DNA of 64,000 bases from Blepharisma japonicum (GCA_949751835.1 CATKHK010000019.1:472787-536786), one strand, 5' to 3'; positions 25,778 through 36,600 are shown, counted from the first letter of the stretch. The notes: a model not told the origin generated them from the sequence alone. A program made the numbers and translations.

Positions 25778-28700
25778 TTATTCATCCATCAAATAAATAC
25801 TGCTTTTTAGGCTAAAGTTAAATGCGAACTTAAATAAAGCAGACTCATTTCTCGGTTTCTTTTTATAAAGTAAGCTTGGGTATTTTTTCTTTTGGATTAT
25901 AATGCCTACTAAGCCAATCAAAGCCCACCCTACAATCAAAATTGTTATATAAACTATTGAGTTTCCACCCTCGGACAATAAAATGACCGATAAGAAGGCC
26001 AATCAAATTACTCCAATCAAACTAAGGGCTTGCCAGAAGTTAAATCTCCCATAATTAAAAGCTTTGTATTTCAAAATATACCACACATACGCAGCCATTA
26101 TGATTATGAAAACAATTCCATGAGATATATCATTAACTCTCTTTAGCGTTTTATTTAAAGTAATTAGGACCATTTGTATGATAGACTTGACCATAAGATA
26201 AAGTGGCATTGCTTTAACATGGAGGGTTAGCTGTAGCTCTTGCCAAAGTGGTCTAAAAAAGACAGCCAGCGGCTGATATAAGAGTAAAGCTACAATAGAA
26301 AGAATTGCATACATTAAATGTTCATCTTTTCAGCAGAAATAATAGCAGTCTTTTGCAAGGAAACTGTCGGAGAAACTGTCTCCTATAGACTGGTCGCACT
26401 GAAAAAGATCAAGACAAATTGATATAAAAGGCATAAAACATAAATTCCCCAAAATTGGCATTAGGTATTCTGATAATATACCTAGATTCCTGAATATTCA
26501 GATATTATCATATATTTCGTGAAGCCTCAGCAGAACAACAGTGCAGAGAATGACTCATAGCCCAATAGAGCCTAAAACAATATCAACAATTACTCAAAAT
26601 ACTCCATTTTTAAGCTGTATAAAATCTTCTAAGTCAAATGTCATTGCTTGGCTGAGTTGAGATAATAGAGAGATTAAAGCTTCGAAATCAGGGCCCATAG
26701 ATGCAAATTGAAAAGATTCAATAACGATGGTTGCAGCTACTATGAAATCTTGCAAAGAAATTTCTTCACGCTCCATAAAATTATTTATTTTGGTATTCCA
26801 CCATTTTTTCCTTATCAAAAATGCTATAACCCCAGTAATTAAGGCTAAGGTAAAGCAGATCCCAAAAAGCAAGGCTCTTCCTGCTGCGAAGGTCTTGATT
26901 TTTTTCTCGGAAAATGGGCACTTGTCATCAATTATTCTTAAATCAGAAGGCTTAATGGTGGTACCGTCTGGATAAACTAATGGATTTTTAAAAAATATAA
27001 GCTGTGTGCTAAATGGCCTTAAAGTACCAACTAAAGAGATATTTGCAGTCCCTGCTGTTTGGTTCACATTGATGCATTCGAGTTGGTATAAATCGAAAAC
27101 CCTGTCATTACTATACTGTTCAATTTGAATATATCCAGTACAGCTTGCAAATCTTTGGACTCTCAGCGCTTGAATTAATTTATAAGGATTAGTATAATCT
27201 TGTCCTCTGTTAATCATGAAATCAAGGGCGTTTGCTACAATATAAGCACCGTCATAGTAGTTGCATCCAAATGTATTCGGCGCAATATTATACATCGCCC
27301 AAATTCTTTTTAAAGCATCTTGGCCTATATCGCCCAGCCAGCTTGGTGTTATAAGACGAGTCATAGAATGTCCAATTTCCAATCTTTTATATAAAAAAGT
27401 ATCATTATTTGAAATATATGTTAGAGGATCAGGATTTGCTGTAAAAATAATTATATCCCCTCTTTTCATTCCTAAGTCATAAAACGTTTCTAATACATAA
27501 TTGCACATTGGACATTGGAAGACCATAATAAAAAGCCTTGCTTGAGAATCAATAACTCCTTGGAACGCACCTGTATGGCTTTTTATGGAATTTCTATCCA
27601 AATTAGGAGGGATCGTTCGCAACTTTTCTGAATTAATAATTTCCAAACCAACACTTTTAGCAGCATTTTGAGTAATGGAATAAGTGTTAATTCCCCATGA
27701 ACTGTTTTCATATAAAATTGCTGCCTTTCTCCATCCAAGGGCTTTGACGAGTACTATATTTTCGGTGTAAGCCAATGCAGAAATAACTCTGACATACAAA
27801 GGGTAGTTTTGGGTAGATCTTAAGCTAGGATCACCATTGGCACTTCCAATACAAGGAAGAGATGCATTTAACTGAGCAAAAGTCTTCATTGTACCTATTG
27901 CCATTGCAGATCCATACGAAGTCAAATGAGCTAACCCTAATTTATCGATATCGTTGCTGAAGCAAGATTTTGCAAAGGTCGCATTGAATATAGTGACCCC
28001 GCAGTCAAAATTAAATAGCTCTGTATGAAAATTTGGCAAAACATCGTTGCCTTGATTTATTCTATTCAAACACGCATAAGCTCCCATTGATCCTAATTTC
28101 TGTGTCATGCTTGGTTGAGCGCCGGGGTTTGTTGTTCCAGCATTAATACTTAAATGCAAAACCTTTTTAGTTGATTTTGGGGTAGAATATACGTTGCCTG
28201 GAAATGTGATATTATTAAAAATAATTACTCCATCATTAGTAATGTATCCCACAATCTCTCTTTTGCCTTTTTGGACATTAACGAGTGAAAATGCTCGCAG
28301 ATTGTAAGAATTTGAGATTCTCGAATCAAGAAGAAGCTTGATTTCATCATAGGTTCCGCTTGTGTTTGATATGAAATTAATCATGTTTATGATAGAATGC
28401 TGAACATACTCTTCAAATGATGAGTCGTACTCATAGCCCATCTCTGTAATAATTAAAGCACCCTCTAGATTGCATACGTAGCCACTTTCTTGGTTTAATA
28501 TAATTCCATTCCCAGGTATCAAAAGTTTTGCATTTTTCAACGATTTTTGTAGCAACAGCGACTCTGAAGGCTCTAAAAGTGCGTAATAAAGAGTCGCACC
28601 CAATCTTGAAACCTCTCTGTTGACTAAATCGTCAAAACTTGTCATTGTTTCTACCGATAGAATTTTGAATTCAGTCGAAAAACTGAGAAAATCAGTTTTG

Positions 28701-29161
28701 GCTTCATAATATTTTTTATTAATAAATACGACTCCTTGTGTTCAATTAAAATACCTCAGCACTGAAAAAAGCGCTCACTGCTGGTCAGCCAGTGAAGATG
28801 AAATTGAATAGGTTTGCTGAGTTGAATATTTGAAAAATGTTTGATAAGACAAATGAATTAAACGGCTATCAAGACAGAGCTGGGAAATTGCATATTGAGA
28901 TCCATTGTCAGTTGATAGGTCAATTAGAACTTCAGCATTTGGAAATTCTTCTATGCAGTCCTTTATCTCAGAATAATAGCATGTGTGTCAATCTGTGTCA
29001 GAGTTCGTTTCCTTTGATAGGGAGATTTCTCATGAACTATTATTTTTTTCAGAAATATTTCCTCTGCTCCCAGGATAAACAATTATCACTTCCAGAGTGC
29101 TAGATATAATGAAAAAGCTGTAAAAAAGAAGTATCTTGCATTGAAAAAAGTTCTTTACCAT
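25778..29161 (-). CDS. Receptor G: divergent double Venus-flytrap, ~8-TM receptor
   Basis: Complete minus-strand gene of 1127 aa; ATG 29161 opens signal peptide MVKNFFQCKILLFYSFFII, then STLEVIIVYPGS. It is the most divergent member. Domain 1 keeps RYFNWTQGVVFINKK, GATLYYALLEPSES and the closing NITFPGNVYSTPKS. Domain 2 keeps ILYENSSWGINTY, GVIDSQARLFIM, YDLGMKRGDIIIF, NALDFMINRGQDYT and YPDGTTIKPSDLR. The neck DKCPFSEKKIKTF, TM1 and CRPLWQEL-type region (FRPLWQELQLTLHVKA) are conserved. TM3 starts from a changed linker (NIWIFRNLGILSEYLMP). The tail KKPRNESALFKFAFNF is shorter than in the others. It may represent an older lineage with a different ligand. Confidence 0.9.
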
Positions 29162-29540
29162 ATATACACTTTTTTTATTTCAGTAAAATTTAAAATAAAA
29201 CTGAGCTCAATTGTCTATCTTAGATTGAAAATAGAATATGCACATTATGCATCTACTCTATATTAATATTGACATCCAAAAAGCATTCTTTAACGCAAAG
29301 CAAGAAGACATTTTCAAAATAATAACATTATTTTTTACTGGAAATGAAAATTGACAAATTTCTCTTTGGTATGAGCTTTTAGATTTATCAAATTTCAATA
29401 TGAAGACGAAATAATAAAATAAAATATTCATACCTCATTATAGAGCTGGTCAAATATATGACAATTTTAAATAATAAATTACTTTTATTAATGTCAATAC
29501 TATTACTTTCTCTCAAATCATTAATCCTATATCTATTAGT
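29162..29540. other. Spacer between receptor G and mRPL24
   Basis: AT-rich, with no supported coding frame. It holds the receptor G promoter and the mRPL24 3' end. Confidence 0.4.
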
Positions 29541-30101
29541 TTATTCAGGAAACACAAGCCACATTGCTTCCTTTTCTCTCTTCTTTATGTATTCATTAAA
29601 TTCCTCCTTAATCTTTTCGAAGTCCTCCCCAAAATACGTCCTCTTCAGCGCTATCTCAGTCTTGGTATCTTTGACTCCATCAACTTTCTTCTTGTGCCTA
29701 TATTCATAGCTTAAGTATTTTCTCTTTGGTTTTGGTATGGCAGATCCACTCTTTTTGGAGATCCTGACCCTTGTTCCATCTTCCAAATATCCAATTTTCA
29801 CTCGAGTCGGCTTTTTTGTCTCTGGGTCTGAAAGCAGCATTTTGGACACATGAATCGGAGTTTCTTTCTGATAGGTCGTCGGCTCTGGGTTTGTTGCGCT
29901 TGCAGGCTTATGTCTCACTCTCAAATTGACCCCATGGACGATCACTTGGTTTCTCTTTCTCAAGACATACGAAACGCGCCCATGTTTACCTTTCTCGTGA
30001 CCTGAAATAATGTGAACGTGATCTCCTCTGGTGATGTTCCATTTCTTGAGCGGAATTTGCTTGGGTCTGAAAGAGAATGCTCGAAATAGAGCTGTAAGCA
30101 T
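29541..30101 (-). CDS. mrpl24: Mitochondrial ribosomal protein L24 (uL24m)
   Basis: A protein of 186 aa from ATG 30101; an in-frame TTG 21 bp upstream was not used because ATG is available and gives the basic MLTALFRAFSFRPKQIPLKK leader expected of a mitochondrial protein. The KOW motif is clear: ITRGDHVHIISGHEKGKHGR, then VSYVLRKRNQVIVHGVNLRV, which binds 23S-type rRNA early in large-subunit assembly. The middle part (PIHVSKMLLSDPETKKPTRV, GYLEDGTRVRIS) matches the eukaryotic mitochondrial form, which is longer than bacterial L24. Trp here is TGG only. The start lies 12 bp from that of the divergent gene at 30114. Confidence 0.92.
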   Translation of the reverse strand: MLTALFRAFSFRPKQIPLKKWNITRGDHVHIISGHEKGKHGRVSYVLRKRNQVIVHGVNLRVRHKPASATNPEPTTYQKETPIHVSKMLLSDPETKKPTRVKIGYLEDGTRVRISKKSGSAIPKPKRKYLSYEYRHKKKVDGVKDTKTEIALKRTYFGEDFEKIKEEFNEYIKKREKEAMWLVFPE

Positions 30102-30113
30102 TTTTATTAGACA
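30102..30113. promoter_or_regulatory. 12-bp gap between two divergent start codons
   Basis: Only TTTTATTAGACA separates ATG 30101 (minus) from ATG 30114 (plus). Any promoter or 5' leader must overlap the opposite coding region, unless one gene starts at a downstream ATG (for example codon 6 or 22 of the plus-strand gene). Confidence 0.5.
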
Positions 30114-31184
30114 ATGGCACAAAATTCTATGGAAAGCTCAGTATTTTTAACGCTGCCAAGACGAGCATCTTGCCACCAGATGAATCCCCAGAAGAGTAGG
30201 CAGTTTATGACTTTTTCGCCGAATTTCGAAAATCGGCATCAGTCGTTTATCGTGAAGCCAAGTTCGAGAATCAGCTTAATTTTCGGGTTACCGTTTAGAA
30301 AATACAATGAACGATTAATAAGGGATGAAGAATTCCAAACCTATGCTATTAATCAAGAGTTGACACTTATTGAGTCAAAATCCAAAGAATTGAACCAAAA
30401 GTTCAATAATGTAAAAAAAATTTAGGAAGAAATTGTAGAGCTATTTAAGAAACTTTCTTATGAAAGCCAAGTGACTTTAAACCGAAGCTTAGAAGAAACC
30501 TTAGGACTTTTAAAAGAAATTTCAACTATGGTCTTATATGGTAATTCTCGAGTAGAGCATGGAAATTCTCCTGAAGAAATAGGTTTGCCAAGCATCCCAA
30601 ATTTATTCTTTGAACTTAAAGAAAATGACGAGCTCAAGGTTTTTAAACAAAATAAAAAGCTGCATTATCACATGTTTAAAGCGCTAAAAGGTGCTATAGG
30701 TGCTTATAATATATTAAATAAACAAAAAGACCACAAGAAGTTTGATACCTCAGCATGCAATCTTTTATTTCAATATTTAGCTCGGGTAAGACTGCTGCAA
30801 AACAAACTAATAGAAATCATCAACATCCACAAAGAATCCCACACTGAAAAAATCACGTATACAAAAGAACCCCCGAAAAAGAAACTACTCATCCAGCTGC
30901 AGAAAAAAAGGCCATCCAGGATAAAACTGCCTAGTTCCTATTCATCAATACAGCTAATACAAGAAAATGCATCGTCTCCTATGGAAGCAAATACTTCGTT
31001 TAATAACATTTCTAATTTATTTTCAAACCCAAACCAAACAGGCAATATACCGTTGCCAAAAAGTTTGTATACAGTCAATAAAAAGCGAGATGTGAGAAAC
31101 GCTATACGATTAGGCAAAAAATTAGCTAGAGATCCTGCACTTGTATATAGGTTCCGCAGTATGGACTCAATCAGATTGTGTTAA
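30114..31184 (+). CDS. Hypothetical coiled-coil protein, one 15-nt intron
   Basis: ATG 30114 to TAA 31182. A GT-AG segment of exactly 15 nt (30411-30425) contains the only in-frame stop; removing it keeps the phase and joins NQKFNN to EEIVELFKKL. The spliced protein has 351 aa. It has a basic Ser/Arg-rich N-terminus, a helical charged middle (IESKSKELNQ, LEETLGLLKEIS, CNLLFQYLARVRLLQNKLIE), a lysine-rich stretch (KEPPKKKLLIQLQKKRPSR), and ends in RFRSMDSIRLC. I see no catalytic motif and do not recognise the family. It is divergently paired with mRPL24. Confidence 0.8.
30411..30425 (+). other. 15-nt spliceosomal intron
   Basis: GTAAAAAAAATTTAG: GTA at the 5' end, TTTAG at the 3' end, phase 0, length 15. 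It contains the in-frame TAG that would otherwise split a continuous coiled-coil frame. Heterotrich ciliates (Stentor, Blepharisma) are known for 15-16-nt introns. Confidence 0.85.
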
Positions 31185-31214
31185 TAATTAAGATAACTAA
31201 TAAATTTAGCTTAG

Positions 31215-32651
31215 CTACGCGTTCGCTTTAGCTGCGATCCACTGGCTGATTAAAATTTCTTCATGGTTTCTTGCGTACATAAGGGTTTGAGGATCGTATG
31301 GGGTAGGAGCTCTAAGGTCTACTGCAGTCGTGGCGTTTCTGATGTAGAAAACTGTTGTCTGAGTGTTAATTTCGTCTTGAATGCAGGAGTACTTGTATGG
31401 ATCAAGCTGCCCATAGGAGAAAACCATATTTGAAGCGTACTGCAAGGTCTCGTTTACGTTCGCAGCCATCCCGTAGTTAACAGAAATCCAGCTTGGCTTA
31501 GGGGTGACGCCAAACACACCTTGGCACATTTGAATAAATTGGGAAGTGCTCCATGGTCTGTATGGGAACATGTCATTTCCTCCAAGAGGGTCGTTAGGAA
31601 GCTTATAAGGACCATATTGTCCCATAGGCATCATTAACTCAGTGCATTGTTGGTACATCCATGGTTGTCCTTCTTCAAAGACATTGTAAATGTCAAAGCA
31701 TGTAGCTCTTCCAGTATAATTTAAATACAAACTAGCAACTTCATACATACCTTGAAGTGTCGACCACTGGTTAGTTGGGGCCATGTTATACTTTTGAAGC
31801 AGCTGGCAAGCCACGTCAACTGGCCATGGTGGAAGAGGGCCATAGACATTGGACACATAAGGGTAGTTGTATAAAGCAATGGACTTGAAAATAGAGGACA
31901 ACCAGTCTTGAAGCTGGACGATGTCGCCCATGTCATTTAAGGACTGGCAAGTATGAAAAGTGTCTTCAAGTGCAGTGTAAAGAGTAGGGCGGCTAATAAG
32001 GTTGCTCAAAATGTTGAAGCCATCAGTGATCCAGATGTGGCAGAGCTGATTTACGTTGCTCATTGAATAATCATAAGTCACAACTCTGGAGAATCCAGTC
32101 CCGCTTGTATCAAGCTGGGCAAGCAGAGGGGCTGAGCTTACAATCGCTCCATCGACCATATGAGGGTACTTAATTCTCAAGAAAGCGGCCAACATCCCAC
32201 TGTAAACGCTCCCAAAGGCAATAACAGCTGTGGTATTCGATGGGACGACTTGGTCTAAGATGTCAGCGAAGTCATAAAGGGCTTGACTTGTAGTCAGATA
32301 TTGGTAGTCTTCTTCACTTGGGACTGAGTCGCCGTAGTATCTATGCTCAATGAATATCACAGAAGCATTTAATTCAGGTTGTAAGTATTCAGTGATGAAC
32401 CCAGCACCTTGGTATTCGTATTCAATTGGATGATTCCCTCCAGTATAAACCAGAAGTGGTCCTGAAGGGTCGCCGTTCATAATCAAAGCTTTGATGTTGA
32501 TGAAACCTGAATCACGATTCATATGGTCAATCGGTTCTGTAAAATACTCAACTTGGTAGTTTGGATTAAGCAAAAAAGTCTCTGCGTTGCCGACTCTGAT
32601 GGAATTCACACCTAAAAGAAGTCCTGCGATAAGGAAAAGCGGAAGAACCAT
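31215..32651 (-). CDS. S28 serine-carboxypeptidase-like secreted protein, probable pseudoenzyme
   Basis: A protein of 478 aa from ATG 32651 (an upstream GTG at 32663 was ignored), with signal peptide MVLPLFLIAGLLLGV. The S28 (prolyl-carboxypeptidase/DPP7) fold is clear: QVEYFTEPIDH, GPLLVYTGGNHPIEYEY, IFIEHRYYGDSVPS, the nucleophile-elbow region, KYPHMVDGAIVSSAP, and SYGQLDPYKYS near the end. Active S28 enzymes have GGSYGG at the elbow; here it is GSVYSG, so Val149 replaces the nucleophile Ser (codon at 32205-32207). The catalytic His motif (GAHHLDLR type) has become NATTAVDLR. Asp of LDP is retained. N-glycosylation sequons suggest passage through the secretory pathway. Likely lysosomal or secreted, with a non-catalytic role. 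Confidence 0.88.
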   Translation of the reverse strand: MVLPLFLIAGLLLGVNSIRVGNAETFLLNPNYQVEYFTEPIDHMNRDSGFINIKALIMNGDPSGPLLVYTGGNHPIEYEYQGAGFITEYLQPELNASVIFIEHRYYGDSVPSEEDYQYLTTSQALYDFADILDQVVPSNTTAVIAFGSVYSGMLAAFLRIKYPHMVDGAIVSSAPLLAQLDTSGTGFSRVVTYDYSMSNVNQLCHIWITDGFNILSNLISRPTLYTALEDTFHTCQSLNDMGDIVQLQDWLSSIFKSIALYNYPYVSNVYGPLPPWPVDVACQLLQKYNMAPTNQWSTLQGMYEVASLYLNYTGRATCFDIYNVFEEGQPWMYQQCTELMMPMGQYGPYKLPNDPLGGNDMFPYRPWSTSQFIQMCQGVFGVTPKPSWISVNYGMAANVNETLQYASNMVFSYGQLDPYKYSCIQDEINTQTTVFYIRNATTAVDLRAPTPYDPQTLMYARNHEEILISQWIAAKANA

Positions 32652-32909
32652 TTTATTCCACACCTGAAATTAGTTGGCATGAAAAGTGGAGAGAAGTTTT
32701 ATGAAAAATTTCACCGAGAAAGAGACTCCATAAGAAAATAGGATGAATATATAAGGATAATTCCACAAAAAGTTTAGCTGAAAGAGAAATCCTAGAATAT
32801 TTTGTTTAGGATAATTAGAGGATTAAGATGAGTGCATGACAAATCAAGTTTCTTGTAAAAGTTTTGCACTTCGAATTTTCTAATTATTTTCACCGAGTTT
32901 ATATAAAAG

Positions 32910-34076
32910 ATGTGGATTCTTTTATTCATCTTGGCCTGCGATGCAGCACTTGTCAGCGTTGTCGAGACGTTTAGGCATGGGGCCAGGTCTCCAGTGAAGC
33001 AATTCTCATGGGATGATGCTGTTTGGCCACAAGGTTATGGTGAATTAACACCTGAAGGAATGAGGCAGCACTACTTAAATGGGGTGGAATTTAGAAGAAG
33101 ATATATAGAAACAGCTCAACTCTTAGGCCCAAGCTACAGCGTTGAACAAGTTTATGTCCGTTCAACTAATTTGAATAGAACTCTCATGAGTGCTGAAAGT
33201 CAGCTATTTGGTCTTTTCCCGCAAGGTGCTCAGATTAAAAACCAAATTTTAGCCCAAAAAGCAGTCCCTCCTATTCAGGTCACAGGAGTAGCAAATGTCC
33301 AAGCCGAGCTTGGCTTAAATGCTGTAGCAAACAGATATCAAATGATTCCTATAAATACGGTAACTGAGCCATATGATAATATGCTCAGCGGCTATCGTCT
33401 AGCAAATTGCCCCAGATTCGCAGAAATCCAAAAAGAGCAGCAAGGCACCTCAACCTACGAAAGAATGGTGACCCAATACAATGATGGGCTCCAGCAGCAA
33501 GTTTTAGAAGTTTTCAGGGTTAATGCCACATTTTCTGAGTGCGGACTTTTCAGTGATACCTTGCACTCTATGAAGTTCCATGGGTACAACTGGCCTGACG
33601 GAGTCACTGAAGAAATGTACAATTCCATGGAAGAAGTCCTCACTTATGATTATTCCTACTATTGAACTGCAGAAGCTGCAAGTCTCTCATCAACAGAGTT
33701 TATGGAAGCTGTTTTAAGTCAGTTCGACTCTACTATTAATGGGACAGCAACAGCCAAAATGTCCTTATACTCAACCCACGATGTGACTTTAATAGGCTTT
33801 ATGTTCTTTTTGGGGATTTGGAATAACATCAACCCTCCTTATGCTTCATCTCTCATTTTTGAGCTATATGAAGACAATGATATCTATCAAATACAAGTCT
33901 TATACAATGATGTCCTGCAGTCGATTCCTGGTTGTGGAAATCCATGTCCATATCAATCATTCAAGAATCTAATTACCCCCAAGCTGACTGCTGATGTAAG
34001 AAAAGCTTGCCAGCTACAAGGTAGCACGACCGAGTTTGATCTCGATCCTTTATCAGTAATTTATCGATATACTTAA
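32910..34076 (+). CDS. Histidine acid phosphatase, secreted or lysosomal
   Basis: A protein of 388 aa from ATG 32910, with one TGA (33663) read as Trp. After a short signal peptide (MWILLFILACDAALV), the branch-2 histidine phosphatase motif RHGARSP lies at residues 22-28; His23 would carry the phosphate. GYGELTPEGMRQHY, VRSTNLNRTLMSAESQ (the second arginine) and the C-terminal proton-donor STHDVT (His290-Asp291) are all present, so an active enzyme is expected. Several Cys near the C-terminus (CGNPCPY) suggest disulfides. It is divergent from the S28-like gene (258-bp shared upstream region) and 66 bp upstream of the SAMHD1-like gene. Likely digestive or lysosomal phosphate release. Confidence 0.93.
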
Positions 34077-34142
34077 CAATTTGCATTAATTTTCTTTTAC
34101 CGCCTTTAGAGATATTTTTGGCTGAATTTTTCAATTGTATAA

Positions 34143-35393
34143 ATGGAAAACTCGGATCATCATTCCTCACGCACGATTTTCGACCCAATTCATGGTCACG
34201 TCACATTTTCATCAAAGATCTGAACTTTTATTGATAACCCAGTCTTCCAGAGGTTGAGAAATGTAAAGCAGCTTGGCACATCAAATTATGTGTTCCCAGG
34301 AGCAATTCATAGCCGCTTTGAGCATTGTTTAGGAGTTGGATATTTATCAAGAAAGCTCTTAACCACCATCAAGAAAAAACAGCCAGAGCTCGAAATCTCA
34401 GAGAATGACATCACAAATATAACCCTTGCTGGAATCATGCATGATCTCGGACATGGACCTTTTTCGCATGTTTTCGATGCAGAGGTCGTCCCAGCACTTG
34501 GGATCCACAATTGGACACATGAAGATGCTTCAGTGAGCTTGCTTAAGTATATGATTGATACTTACAACTTGGACATCGAACAAGAGGATATAAGAAAAGT
34601 ATCAAATTATATCACAGGAGCAGAATGCGGGTTTATGGACCAAATAGTGAACAATCGACTGAACTCGATTGATGTTGACAAATATGATTACATTAAAAGG
34701 GACTGCTACTGCTTAGGCTTCAGAGAGTTTCCTCTAGATATAGACAGACTTATGAAGAACTCCAAAGTTATTGATGACACTATTTGCTACCATGAAAAAG
34801 TGGTCCATAGCGTCTACAGTCTGTTTCAGAATAGATTTTCACTGTTCCAGCAGTGTTACTCACATAGAGTGGAGCAGTCTATAGGATTAATGTTCACTGA
34901 TGCTATTGTAGCTGCAGAATCTGTGCTTAACATCAAAGAAAGAATCGCAGATCCAGCGCTGTATTACCAAGTGACTGATAATATCATCAATGAAATTATG
35001 ATAACCAAAGATAGCCAGCTTGATTCTGCAAAAGAGATTATCAACAGGATCCAGAGAAGAAATCTTTATAAACTTGTAGGAGAGTTGATTTACCCAGCAG
35101 ATGTTTCAATTCAGAATATAACTCGAGAAAACATTGTAAGCTATAACCCGACTTCTGAGTCATTATCTGTTGATGATATCATAGTAAAGCCATTTACGTT
35201 GACATATGGGAATCCTGCTGACCGGGTTTGGTTTTATAAAGGGAGCTCAAAGTTCTTGATCCCTAGAGAAAAAGTTAGCACCTTGATTCCTGGAAATTAC
35301 TGCGATAAATATGTAAGGGTTTTCGTAAGAAACCCTGAAAAACAAGAAGTCGCGAAAAAAGCCTTTGAAGCCTTCTGCCAAAAAGAGAGATAA
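34143..35393 (+). CDS. SAMHD1-like HD-domain dNTP triphosphohydrolase
   Basis: A protein of 416 aa from ATG 34143; the first frame segment is joined through a TGA-coded Trp at 34221. It opens with IFDPIHGHV and DNPVFQRLRNVKQLG. The FPGAIHSRFEHCLGVGYLS, MHDLGHGPFSHVFD and SIDVDKYDYIKRDCY blocks supply the HD-type metal ligands and catalytic histidines. Residues Asp31, Gln36 and Arg39 match the guanine-nucleotide allosteric site of human SAMHD1, so dGTP/GTP-regulated dNTP hydrolysis is plausible. The SAM domain found in mammalian SAMHD1 is absent, and the C-terminus is shorter. A housekeeping role in dNTP pool control or DNA repair is inferred. Confidence 0.92.
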
Positions 35394-36291
35394 ATGATTA
35401 ATAATATTTTATAAGTCAGTATTTTAAATAGAAACTTTGATAGAATTAAACTCTGATGAATTTCTATAATACTTATAATTTTTGATTTAATCAAAATGAA
35501 CTGATTATCTATTAAGAGCTTTTAATAACTCTTGCCATTAAAACTTTGCATAATAATTTTTAGGAATCAAAATAAAAATAATTACTTTATGATTTGAATG
35601 CAAACTATTAAATCAGTTTCAAATTGGCTAATTTGTCATATAGTAAATTAGAGTATAAGGTAAGCAATATATATTATTGAAGCAAATAATTAATAAAATT
35701 GTACTATATCAAACTTCTAGAGAAATTATTGGAAGTATGGGTTTACGCTCAAATCACTTATAATACCATTGAAAAGCTTATATTTTGAAAATTGAAAATT
35801 AATTTCATAGATGACTTTTGTTATAAAAGAATTGCTCTAAGATTATCACTCATTACCACATATTGAACTATAAAGAAAAAATAGTTTTAGTTTAAATTCA
35901 ATAAATATAAATAATGCATATATCTCCGAGTGCGTTCCCTACTAGACACTTAAAAAATTAAGCATTATAATTGCTATTAAAAATTGAAAGAATTTATATT
36001 TAATTAATAAAAGGCAAAATAATCTATAAATTTATCTATTGAGCATTAAAATAGTTTTAAATCAATTGCTTAATAGAAATAATTTATAAAATCGCTAAAA
36101 TCATATATATATAAAATAAACTACTGCCAAAATATTTTTGAAATTTTAAAATCACATTGCATAAATCAACAAAATGAAATTAGAATATTGAAAGTTTGAT
36201 TCGCAACGCCATACTGATGATACCATTGAAAACCATTTATTTTGCAAAATGGAAACTTTGCTATTTTCATAAATAAATAATTATATCTAAA
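35394..36291. other. AT-rich spacer with a ~45-bp imperfect repeat
   Basis: No coding frame was recognised. A block around ATACCATTGAAAA occurs at 35761-35810 and again, diverged, at 36219-36270, just beyond the end of the small gene at 36292. Confidence 0.4.
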
Positions 36292-36600
36292 TTAATAAAT
36301 CGAACAAGTACATGAGCACTTTCCTCTTGGAATGATTTTCGAGCTAACTAATTTATCTAAATCAGTTTCTGGTCTTTGGGAAATATCTGAACAAAATGAT
36401 TCCATTACGCTTGTATCTAGCCCACTCTCAAACTTCTTTATTGGTAGGCCTAGAGAATCACTCATAGCTGACCTGAAAAAATCTGGAAATATCCCGTCTT
36501 TGTGCAATAAAGCTCCATTCAACGTGTTCGATCGTGATGGAGGGTTGCTAATTTCTTTGGCTTCAGATATTTCAGAGATCACGCTTAGTCTTGCATTCAT
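36292..36600 (-). CDS. Small CaaX-ending protein, copy 1
   Basis: A 102-aa frame from ATG 36600. Its protein is clearly homologous to the 104-aa frame at 38102: shared start (MNxxLSVI-E...EIS), SNTLN, a middle with K-ES/SN-DTS, and a near-identical end (TDLDKLVSSKI to GKCSCTCSIY). Conservation at both ends with a drifting middle argues that both are real genes. The last four residues, CSIY, fit a CaaX prenylation box, and the two Cys just before it could be palmitoylated, as in small lipid-anchored signalling proteins. No known domain was recognised. Membrane anchoring is inferred. Confidence 0.7.
   Translation of the reverse strand: MNARLSVISEISEAKEISNPPSRSNTLNGALLHKDGIFPDFFRSAMSDSLGLPIKKFESGLDTSVMESFCSDISQRPETDLDKLVSSKIIPRGKCSCTCSIY

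Noticed and set aside
32652-32663. GTG at 32663 as the S28-like start
   Set aside because: ATG 32651 is in frame and immediately followed by a good signal peptide; eukaryotic initiation at GTG is unlikely.
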